From Syngnathus acus (taxonomy: Eukaryota > Chordata > Actinopteri > Syngnathiformes > Syngnathidae): a DNA stretch of 64,000 nt. Below, one piece after another: positions 49,101-61,100 of the stretch (position 1 is the first letter of the stretch; each line of letters opens with the position of its first letter). The stretch is from positions 6,035,053 through 6,099,052 of the forward strand of contig NC_051093.1 in assembly GCF_901709675.1 (NCBI RefSeq), given 5' to 3'. The notes beneath the pieces are model-generated. The model saw only the letters and a list, made by a program, of their open reading frames with translations. It did no database searches and had not been told where the DNA came from. Position numbers and translations under genes: made by a program.

Positions 49101-52100
49101 AGTCGAAGAAAATGGTCAGTTCCAAAGCTTGCAACCACGTCCTTGTTGTTTTACTTGCTTCAGACTTAACAAAAGTCAAATGTAGTATATACATTTAATT
49201 AATAATAATAATAATTTCATTTATATAATCTAATAATTTGATTTATTTATATAATAATATATAACAATAATGTGAATTGAAGTTAATATTTTTTAAATAT
49301 CTTAATTTATTTTTTTACTTGGACTTTAACACAGCATTATGAATTCTTTGCTTATTTGGCGCATTCGATATGGATGAAGTGTGTCGATAATAGTATGTAA
49401 GCCATTTTATCCACAAACCTGATTTCCTTCAAGAAGAGGTGTTCCGCGTCAAACTGCTGGAGTGAGAGAAGTGTGACACTTTGCAACATTTGCTCCAATG
49501 GTTTTAAGTCGGGTGCAGTGAGAAGTCTGGAGAACGTTGTGACCTGTAGTTTGGAAAGCAAATCAGTTGTTAGAAAAAAAGGTTTCAGGGTTGAGAGAGT
49601 GAACTCTCAGGCGCTGGTACGTGAACATTACCTCTGTGAAGGAGGCAACGCGATGGACTTCCTGTCTTGTATGAGCAACGATGAAGTCAACCAGGCAGTT
49701 GTTGTTCTGATGTTCAAAGTAGACATTGGCAAGTTCTTCACTTTCTCCATTGGGAAGATCGGTCTGTTCCAACCGCATCACTGAATCCGGGGTGGCACAC
49801 CTGAGCAGTACAAATTTACCCTCTCGGAGAAGTCTCTGCTCAGCATCGACGATTTCAAAAGCATCCTTTGTCTTTTCGATCACTTGATGGATCACAGAAG
49901 CGCAAGCGTCTGAATGGTAGCCAATGAAGACGTCTGATGGATGGTACTTGTACGTCTGATTCAAGTCAATGTGATTGCTGACTGAAACAAAGCGTCTGAC
50001 CCATTCATCTAATTTCTCCACCATCCTCTTCTGGGCTGCTGTCAGGACGGTGTAGATGTCCAGATAATGTTTCTCCAGCCTGTTGATGAGAGGTACTGGG
50101 AACTGTTTGTAGACCACCTCTCTTTCTTCAATGACAATAAGCCGGAAGTTGTCGTGCACCCTACACTTGACACGGTGGGTTCCGAGGCCAAGGTCCACGT
50201 ACTTCTGCCCTCCCAAGTAGACATAATATTGATTGAGGGCATCGTAGAGACTTTCATAAAGGTTCTGCAAGTTCAGAAGCACAACAGTTTTACCGGTCTC
50301 CATGCAGATCTTGACTCTGTTGATGTTGCGGCAGATTTGAGTGTACTCCTGGTCTTTAGGAAAGCTGGATCCAAAAATGATTTCGGGCTGACCAATCTCG
50401 GAAAAAAAGGTCTGCTGCAAGATCTGGAGGGCTGCATAATTTCGGGTTAGGATCAGCAAGTAGCGGCATTCTTCCTCTTGTCCAGCCGACTGAATGTTTT
50501 CTCTCACAAACTCAATGGCGCTGATGTTCTCCGGGTCGGATGCAAGGCAAAAATTGTCATTAAAGACAGCCATGGCATCCACATCATTTTTGCCGCTGAA
50601 GTTCCTCAAAATGGCCTTTGTGATCTCCTTAATGGTGGGCTTTCTTTGGGAAGTTTTGGCCATTGCATAAACCATCTTAATCAAGCTGTAATAGTCACGC
50701 AGGCCAAAAAATCCTTTGCCTTTCTTATGGACAATATTTATGTAGGCTCGTGCAAAATAGGTGAACAACTCCCTGACTTTCTCCAAGACCATCACATCAG
50801 ATGAGCATATGCCTTCCGCGCTCTCAATCAGTTCTTTCTTATCAGGATCACCCCGAGAGACAGAAATGCCTCGGTTCATCTTTGCGGGGTCTAAAGCCCA
50901 GTTGGAAATGCCGATGAAGCCAACCTTTTTGTGTGCCAGCGGCTCATCGTCAATGCAACCTTCTTCCAACAATGGGTGAAGGGTTTTAAGGGGCATTTTT
51001 GGAGAGTCTTCAGCCAGCCCAATCTCATCAAGGACAACGACTGAAATGTACTCCTCCAGATTCTTTCCTTCCTGATAGCGTCCACATTGTTTGAAAATAT
51101 TGATGATCCCTTCTGATGTGGAGTGTGGGCTGCACTGGAAGGACACCAAATGAATCTGCTTGAACATTTTGTAGAGCTCAGAGTGTGCAGCTTGGCCCTG
51201 CATTGCATCTGCCACCAGTGTCTTGGACAGAGATTTTGAGGTTCCAGGTTTCCCGACTAAGAAAAGCGGAATTCTGAGCTCAATGCAGAAAACCATCATA
51301 AAAACATTTTCTTTGAGGGCGGCATTTCTTGCAATCGTTTCAACCATTGGCACGCCACTCAAGAGTAAGTCCTGCATCAGTGTGATTTCCTCCCTTATTT
51401 TTGCTGCAGTGTAAAATGACGGCAGACTTTTGCTGAGACAGTTTCTGTAGACATTCTTTTGTTCAAGGCAAGCGTGGTAGCACACACCTAAGGCTATAAT
51501 TAGAGACCACAACACTGGATCTCGTCCCTCTGGCTCGTTTGGACCCCGTTGTTTTTTCTTGTTTTGACTCCGGTCAAATTCTCTGAGCTCTGCAAAGAAA
51601 TCTCTGTGGTGGTCATGGAGCCAAACAAAAACCTGCATGCAACGTTCGACATCTCTCAGGCTAACAAAGCTACATTCATCACTCCTTCCACGCATGTACT
51701 TTTGTGAGGAGGAGAGAGACAGAGTAATACATTTGAAGTACTTCTCCGGAATCTCTCGACTTTGCACAACTCTCGTCACAATTTGCTCAATGTATTTTTC
51801 CTCCGTCTGATCGTTTAACTGGCCAAAGTCCCACACCAACGAGATCATGCTTGGTGGCAATGCTTGCACTCTATAGACTAGCTGGCGGAGAGGAATTGAG
51901 CCTAGTTTTTCATCCGTTTCCTCAGCCCGGACTCTGTACCCAAGACCTGCAGATTCCAGCCTCTTGATCATCTTATCGGTGTGCTTTCGGTAAGGGTTGC
52001 ACGCGGCGATGATCTGCAATCCACTGTTGGCATCCAAAGCCACCCCCTTGACTGTCTTGTCACAAAGTACCTCCTTGATACTGCTTATGGCCTCTGTGGT

Positions 52101-55100
52101 GTTGGCCTCGTCTAAGAAGAGAACAGAGTCGAATCCATGTTTTTGTTTGTTGGAGGAAGCGATAGCTTCGCTTTCTCTCACTTTGGCATAAATCATCTGG
52201 GATGATGTCCCGCCATGCACTTTGACCAGTTTCATATTTTCAGCGGCGACGCGGTTCCTGCGCAACTCGCAAAGATATTTGATGAGTCTTGTCTTCCCGC
52301 ATCCGGTCTCTCCCATGATGATGACAGGTATGCCACACCTGAAACGCATGTGAATTGCCAGCATCTTCAGGATGTTGTCCGTTGTCAGCTCATATGTTGG
52401 ATCCGGGTCAAAAGGCTCCTTGATTCCAAGAACATTGCATAGTCGCTGTATTTTTTCACTTCTGCGTAGGCTATCAAAGTTGATGTTAAAAGGAACACCC
52501 TGATTGTGCAGTCCTTGATACAATTCCTTTGACATCACGTTTGTTTTGATAACCGTACCGGATCTTGGATCAATTGCATCATATGCATTCTGTGAATTGG
52601 ATCGAAGATAGAATCCAATGAAGGTCATGGATGAGTGGTCCTCATTAAAGAAAATGTACGGGTGTGGTTCCTTTTCCCATCTTTTTCGAATCAAAAACGG
52701 AGCCAAGTCCTCCTCGGCGTTATTTAAGTCCATCTGTAATTTCCCAGGGCTTTGGTCAGAGATACTCTCTGATGTTGTGGCAAAGTCTCTTGCCATGACA
52801 ATCATAAAACCCACCACAAAGGTTTTAAACCCATTGAGAATGTCTCCTGTCAAAACGGCATCACAGAACACAGATTTCTCACAGTCTTGCAGCTGCAGAT
52901 TGAGAAACCAAGTAAAGTTTCTAAGTTCCGCCCAGGAAGGATCAGAAATGCCACAGTGTATGAGAAGCAGCTGAAGACATTCCACCTCCGAACCTTCAGA
53001 GTTGTTGCTCTTGTAATTGAACCCATCAAGGCTAATGTTATTATGAAATCGTCGGAGATACTGGTATGGTCGCTGGAAGGCTGAACTCTTGAACACTATG
53101 TCATCCATCAGTGGGTTGTCATTGAAATGTTCTTTCTTCCTCACTGCGAGCTCCAAGACATCTTTCGGTGGCCGGCAAATAATTTTGGGGAACACGTCTG
53201 CGAATGAGCTGATGGAGGCAGCAGTCTAAGGAGACCAAAGAAAAGCCCGAGGTAAGCAAAGCGCTCTGGTGAAATGACCGTTTATCAAAACTCCTACCTG
53301 AGCTGAAGCATTTTTGCCTGGCTTGACGGTTTCTTCTAAAAACTCAATGAGATAAAGATCCTTATTACTGCACTTCCAGGTGTTTCCCTCCGAGTCCATT
53401 AGGTAACGTAGAATCAACAACTTGAAGAGAAACTCGTGGATACCTTTCCTCACCTTTTAAAACAGCAGAAATACAGATTGACACAAAAGCACCAGCGGAC
53501 GTCAAATGTAACGCAAATTATAACAATTACCGACGAAGTGATGTCAAAATGAAACACGGTGAGTTTGTCCTTTCGGGCGCTTTCCAAAAGAGACTGAAGG
53601 ATGGCATGCTCATCGACGCTGGGTTCAATCAGGCGAATGCATTTCCTACTTGTGCGTTCCTCAGTTGCTTCCTTCAGTGATTGGTAAATCCTCTTGATGT
53701 AAAGCGATTTACCTGAAATTATGAAAACAATTATGATCGGAAGTATGTTTTTTCACCATGGTGCAATTCCAAATGAATTCATGTCAAGATTTAGAAAAAT
53801 AATAATAATAAAAAAACAGCATATTGGGTGGAGGCTAGCTTGTTTTGATTACGATAAAAGCATTTGGATGCAAGATCAAAATTGTTAACAGGCTTACACT
53901 TACCAACACCAGCCCTTTCCGATGAGACCGTGCCAACACAGAGGCCATCTTTGAATACAGCGGCTGCACTTGACTGATTGGTCGGAACCACATAATGATG
54001 CTGGAGGTACTTTTGGATGCTGGTCAGTGGCAATTGAGGTACAACCTGCAACCTGTACTGACTGAAAGCTGATGGAAGGTAGGCATGTTCTTTTTCGGAG
54101 CTACACAGAAGAACAAGCCTGTAGTCTGCCGTACAGCGCACGTTCATGCGCTGAAAAAACTTTTCAACTTTAGAACTCACGTCGTACGGAAGCAGCTCCC
54201 CGAACAGGAGACAGTATATCTTCTTGTCCTTGCAACTTGCGCTGAGACAACGCCTAAGAAAAAGCTCCACCTGCTCATAAGTTGAAGTGGAATTGCACAG
54301 CAGGACCTCGTCGTAAGTTGGGAGTGGTTGATCGTGACTGGTCATATAAATGGAGATGCAAGAGGTTAACACTGCCGTCTGAGGGCAAACAAGGAGGTTT
54401 GGCTTTCCAGCTGCCATGCTTTTTGGGAGTTCTCTCTTTATGAAGTTCTCAACCTGCTCTTCAGAAACATCATCCTTCTTAGCCAGCCTTTCCAGTAGTT
54501 TTCCAAGACTTTGTATGTCAAGAATGTGCTTTGGGTCTTTCATGTAGTCCTCCCATATCTGATTGAAACTTTCAAATCTGTTTGCTTGTACCTCAGTATT
54601 CATCTCCTGGAACTCAGATTCCTCATTTTGTTCTTGTGGATGTGTGACGACTTCATTTTGAAGTTCATGCCACACGCGCGATACATCCGAGGCTGTGCAG
54701 TGGGACTTGATAAAGGACAGCATCATGAGAACTTGATCATCAACACGTTTGACGTGTTCTTCTGACAGATTGCTGCATAGGAAGAAGATTTGTTCCGCTG
54801 TGAAGTAGTTCAAATAGTAATGCTGAAATCGCTGTGTGTCCAGGAATTCCATCCAAAGGGCCAAGCAGTCCTCCATTTTGAGGCAAAGTTCAGGAAGGCT
54901 GTCCTCAATGGTCAAAAAATGAACGTTTTTCCCAAGGTTGAAGTTCATCTCAATGTTGACGTTCCCATTGAGGCAGCAGTGGACTTGAGCTTCCCAGTGT
55001 CTGAAAAGAGGGTTTCCAGCAGTGTAGAGAGCAATGAAAGCTTCAGCTAGTCTTTGAACACCAGCAAAGACCTGAGAATAAAATGTTTTAGAAGAAAAAT

Positions 55101-58100
55101 TACATTGCGGCATCTCTCGTAAAGTCAAATTGTAATACGAATGTTTTTGTTTTTTTTAACAAAATCAGAATGTCAGAAGAAAACAAAATGAAAACAAACA
55201 GATAGATAGCTGATAGAGTATTGTAGTTTTGGCGAAGCCTAATCCAGTTTTGTGCGGTGCCCCATTTGTTTTATCTGTCACTGCTAGAAATACAGTACCT
55301 CTGCAAAGTAGTTGACTTCCTGCTGTCCCTGATCACCTTTCCCAGACATGAGCATCAGTTTGTTCTGCAGCTCCCGCACATCTTCCAGAGAATAGCAGTG
55401 CATCTCATCTTCTTCTTCATCCTCATCCTCTTCTTCATCCTCATCCTCTTCTTCATCCTCATACTCTTCTGAGGAAGAGGATGCCTCACACTCTTCCTCC
55501 TCCTCCTCCTCCTCCACAATTTCCAGGTCTAAGACAGTGTCCAGACTTACCTGTCACAAAAAGCACACATTCAAAAATCAGTGATCAATATCTGTCATTT
55601 TTAAAAGTGAATAAAGTTTGTAATGACACAAAGTGGATGTCAAATTTATCTTCGTGGGCCGCATAAAATGATGTGGCCCCCGGGCCTCGAGTTTGACACC
55701 GATGCTTTAAACACATTTCATTTTTCGAAAACACATTTTGAACATGCACCAAACATTGCAAACATCAAATCTCAATTTGTCAATTGACCTTTTTTCCATT
55801 CACTGCACGGATCCAATAGATGCCCTTTCTGTTAATGGCTGTTGCCAGAGCCATAGAAGACAACTCCACTGAGCCATGACTATCCTTAACAGTCTTCAGC
55901 CATTCCAAATGGCGGCCACTGTCACGCTGGAAAAGAAAAAATAAATTTGTGTCGTGAAATGTAAGTCTTAATCACGAGGAGTAAATCTTTTTCCATTACC
56001 ATTTTTTTGGGAAGGTTGTTGTCCTTGTCGAGAGCACTCCAGAGTTTCTTTAAAACCTCTTTGAAGGCCAGAAAACCGGAATTTGGTGGCAGCTCGTACA
56101 GGACGGGAGCGTAGCCATGAATGGCATCGTGGAAGCAAGCCACACGGTCCACCTCCATGTCGTTCTCTCCCGCAGAGATGAAAGCAAGGTCAACAAACAC
56201 CTTCAGGTCCTTCAGATCTGAAAGGAGTCGGCGTTTTTAAAATTCCCTGGCCTAGATGAGCTTTGAGATATTCATTCGAACTCATGCTTGTTACCTTTCA
56301 GTGCATCTTTCACCCATTTTACAAAATGGCCTCTGAGTTTTAGCTCATTTAAGCAAAGTCTACGAGGCTCCGTGATGTCAACCAGATCCTTTTTGGCTTC
56401 TATCAAGGCATTGTCAATGCACCGCAGCTCCTTCTCCTGAGTGTCTGCATGACTCTGAAGGGAGAAAACCATAAAAACAACGTCAGTGGAACCTCAGGTG
56501 TGACAAGAAAGCATTCTGAATATAAATACCCAATAAACTATTATTGAACATGCAAAAAAACACGCAAACATGATTACCGTATTTTCCGCACTATAAAGCA
56601 CACCTGAAAACCTCCAATAATCTCAAAAGCAGACAGTGCGCCTTATAATCCGGTGCGCCTTATATATGGACCGATATTGAGCCACTATGGCAGGCGTGTC
56701 CAAATATATGGGCTTATATATGGACAAAGTTTTAAAATGGGCCATTCATTGAAGCTGCGCCTTATAGTGCGGAAAATACGGTAATAGCAATTTGAGGAGA
56801 AAAATACTGCTGCCATTGGGCATAAATTTTGAAATCGCCACAACCCTTATTTTTCAGGAACGTCAAAATTGCCGTGATCGTTCAGCCATTTACATTGGAG
56901 CGTTAATGGGGCTCCCACAGTTTTACACTTTTGATTTCGGGGAAAAAAAGAAAACGCAAAAGTAACATAGCATCGATTTGTTGCAGACATTCAACTCACA
57001 ACATCCAAGAGCGTCTCCAGCACACTGAAGTCTCCTTGAAGACAGAGCGTCTCTTTGACGGCCAAGATGACCTCAGCTGAATCCGCTGCTTGACGGAGTT
57101 CGTGAAATTGCTCAATTTGTTGAAGCCTGGTGTGAATCCATTGCTTATCTGTTGACATGTCAATCTTGCACATGATCTCCAGGTCTCGTTCGAGCTCTGC
57201 GTACTTGCCCTTATAATTGCCGAAAAGCCGGTTCACCTCCTCTAGCCCGATACTGCCATCTTTTAAACCATTGTAGATATCCGTGTAATCGTCCATGCAA
57301 GGCTCGAAAATATCCTCGCAAAGCTCGTCGAATGTCAGCGTTTCGCGAGGTACCGCTTCCTCAACGGGATTATCGTCCAAGGTGTCTCCTTCAGGAAGTC
57401 TGCCTTGTTCTTTCCAGCACAATATGAATACGTGGCTGTCTTTGAATTTGTCCAAATCATCTGACATGTGTCTGATGCGTTCATTCATTTTGAAATAAGT
57501 GACAACGCCAGCCATAGCTGGGGGGATTTGGTCAACCGGATGAACTTCCATAAAATGGTCAAGGGGTAGCATCTCCATATTGACACGGCGTAACTCATCC
57601 ATCTCACAGACATCAACTGCAAAGAAAAGGGATGGAAAAAGACTTGTCAAGTTGTCATACGTTGCAAATGTTTGATCACACTAAACTTCAGACTCATACC
57701 CGCCATGTATTCGTCAAGGTGGCGGATCATTGTGAGCAAGGCATCCACTTGCTTCTTCTCTTTCTCTACAGCATGAAGTTCACCTGCTCGACACTTCAGA
57801 AGTCTTTTCATTTTGTTAGTATCCTCTGGAGAAAAAAACAAAAACAAAGCCCATGTCAGTCTATCTTGTCATCTTTCCGCCATTTGTGAAAAGGAGATGA
57901 CTATTACCACTCTTCAGCAGATCTATGAAGGCTTTTTGATTTGCCACAAGCATTCGGAGCAGCTTCAGTGGAATATTCCCCTTAATAAACTGAGTTTTGA
58001 TGTTTGTCAATATTGACATGGCAAAAGTCACTCTGTCTTTGGCATCCAAGGTGAGCATGTCAAAAAGGTTTTCCTCTGCATCTGAAAAGGAGATACAATT

Positions 58101-61100
58101 GAATGTCACTAGCACCTTTCCTGACTCCGACCGCCATTGATAGGTGGTTTTATAAGAGCACAAATCTAACCGTATATTAGGTTTGGGTGTTCATTTTTAT
58201 CAAAGCTGATCAATGAAAAGCTGTTTGAAGGATTACCAGATAGCTGTAAAATGTGTTTGGCACCAGTCCACGTGAGAAGGTGCTGAAGGACAACTTCTTC
58301 TTTCTCCTCATAATTTCCTTGTTGATCCTTTGGCCAGGAACTTTGGAGAATGGCTGAGAAGATTTTCACAAATTTGTTGTTCATCTTGAAATTCTCAAGC
58401 AGTTGGACCTCTGATTTGGTCTGGATGAGGAAGCCGACATACAATAAGGGTGAGACTTTATCTTTAGGCTACGTTCTCAAAAATTGTCAAAGACAAAATA
58501 TGGATACCTGGCATACAGATGTAACAGCCTCGAGCGCACACTTCTCAATAATAGGTGACACATTTTGAAGCGAATTTTCCAGTTTTTCTATTTTTGCGAA
58601 GTAAAACGCAATTTGATCCTCGGATTTTTCCTTAAAACAAACACAGCAGACATTCCACTAACTTGTCAAAAAAAAAAAAAAAAAAAAGGCATCTAAATGA
58701 TGTGCAATTAAGCCGTTATCCTGTACCTTTTTATACCTGCCCTCAAAATCCAAAGATAATTTCAGCATCCACTCATTCTGACAGCTATTATTGTTGAAGT
58801 GGATTCCAAGTATGTGGTTCCATACCTGCACAAAATAAAAAATAAAGACGTTTTCGATGCATCCAACAAATTATCAAAAAAACATGTTCATATTATTACC
58901 ATCAAAAGATTGACTTATGATGGCTCTTAATACAAAACCAAAAGACAGGTGAGTCACAGGCGAGTCCATCTTTACTTCTGTTATTTCAATTAAAAAAACA
59001 TGACAGTGCTCACTTCCATTTCCTGCGTAGCCTCAAGGTTGCGAAATGAAAAACTCCTGGATAGCAAATTTTCCTTGAATTGCGAACTCATCCAAGATCT
59101 CATGATGCGCATTGCCTTTGAGATCTCTTCTGCATCTGGCAGCTTTCCATCTCCTCCAGCCTCCTATATGGAAATGATATTTCTGTTTAAATTGCCAACC
59201 CACGTCTATGTGAAAGGCATTCCACATACGATTTCATTTTTCATACCTGTTGCATGTATGAAACAGCCAAATCAAACACGGACGCAACCAGTTTCATGCA
59301 TTCTACAGGAATGTCCTTGTAGGACGACGTGGCTCCTTTGCAAATCTTGTCAAAGAGTTTAACTGCTACAGCCAGACACGATCTTGCATCAGCCTCCAAG
59401 ACATCACTACCAAAGATGCAGTGGAGTTCAATATGCAAATTGAAGAACACATGAGAATAATATAGGGAAAAAATATTGCCATGTTTAAAAATATTGAAAA
59501 TAATATATGATAAAAAAAGATAAGATATAAGAAAAAAAAGATAAGATAAAAAAATAATATAAGATTAAATATTGCTTTGTTTAAATAAAAATTATAATTA
59601 CCTGTGTTTCATGTCAAGGACTTTGCTTTGGATGTGAGAAAGAATTTCAGATACATCCTGAAAGGGAAACCAGAAATCACCCATTATTTTAAACCCCAAG
59701 AATATTATACTGTGTATGATTAACATTGTCCAGTGGCACTACTTAAAATTTCCAATCTCCCAAAATCAAGTAGGAAAAAATGTTATGGGCCAATGAAACA
59801 AAAAGATTTTTGGACTTTTGGGCCATAATTCTAGAAGCTGGCACAAACACAACGCAACTCAACAAAATAAAGCATGCAAAAGCATGGTGGTGTGTTAGCA
59901 GCAGCAGTCCACACTCACTTCTACTACAGTTTTTTTTCATTTTGGTTTGTTGTTCTTAATCATGGCATACCTTAGAGTTATGATAGCCGATGCTCCTTGG
60001 TGCTTTGAGGCTGAAAACATTGAGCATGTCCAAAAGTTGGATGTTCATGTTGATACTGCAATCTTTAAATTCACCGAGCGACATCAGGTAAAATCCAGAT
60101 CGTGCTGCAAGCGGATCCACTTCCATCAAATGACGCTTGTCTTTCATCATCTTGAGCAAGCCCCTGACAAGCGAAAGACGGTGAGAAGTTGATCACTCAC
60201 TCCCTCGCTCACATGGTGTTAGTGTTTGTATTATAGTTCTTACTTCCTTTCACTTTCACTGTTAATTTCGCCCGATCCAAGATTTTTCAGACCATGCCCA
60301 GATGTCAGCACCTGAAAAGGTTGCACATCCTTTCCGTCGAGGAGGTGAAAGAGGGGTAATGCCAAAATCCATTGGGGGTGCCCACGGTCTTTCACAGTTT
60401 TGATAAGAGAGAACAAGCTGCTTGGCAGGCTACAACACAAACAGGATGAAGATGGTTAGTTAGAGTAGATAAAGGCATTTAAGCAATTTTTGGCAGGAAT
60501 GATTCTGACTGTATCGCAGGGTGCCACTATACCTTGGAAGAAGAGCAAGATCCCGTGACAAATCTTTCCAGTACTCAAGGAAGCCACTTTTGTCTAGTTT
60601 GGGTAAACACAGCTCAGCGCAAAGGTAGAGGCTGTTGGTAATGTCCAGTTTGATACAGTATCGTTCACACACGTAGAGCATGATCGCAGCCGCTCGCAGA
60701 GGGTCTTCAATGTACAAACTATTTTTGGGGGCATTTACATTCCCTTGTACCCGCGGAGTCACATCTTTCAACATGAAGTCCTTGATCGAATTCCGCACCT
60801 GGGAAATGCAAAGTGGTTCAGAGGACAATTTTGGCTATACCAGAGCAAATTTTCTATACTTACATGGTTCTCGTCATAGTTTAAGGAGGTCCATTTCGTG
60901 TGCCGCGATCCTTCATGTGTAGATGGGTTTGAATAGATATCGAAAAACTGATTCAGCTGTTTTAGAAATGTTTCTAAATTCTTTTCTGTCCATGTCTTGA
61001 GAAGATCAAAGATTGTGTCCATCATTATCTCCCCCGCTATGTCTCTGCCTTGAACCAGTTGTTTCCTCTGGCCAGTCCAAACACTTTTCACTCCTTCAAT

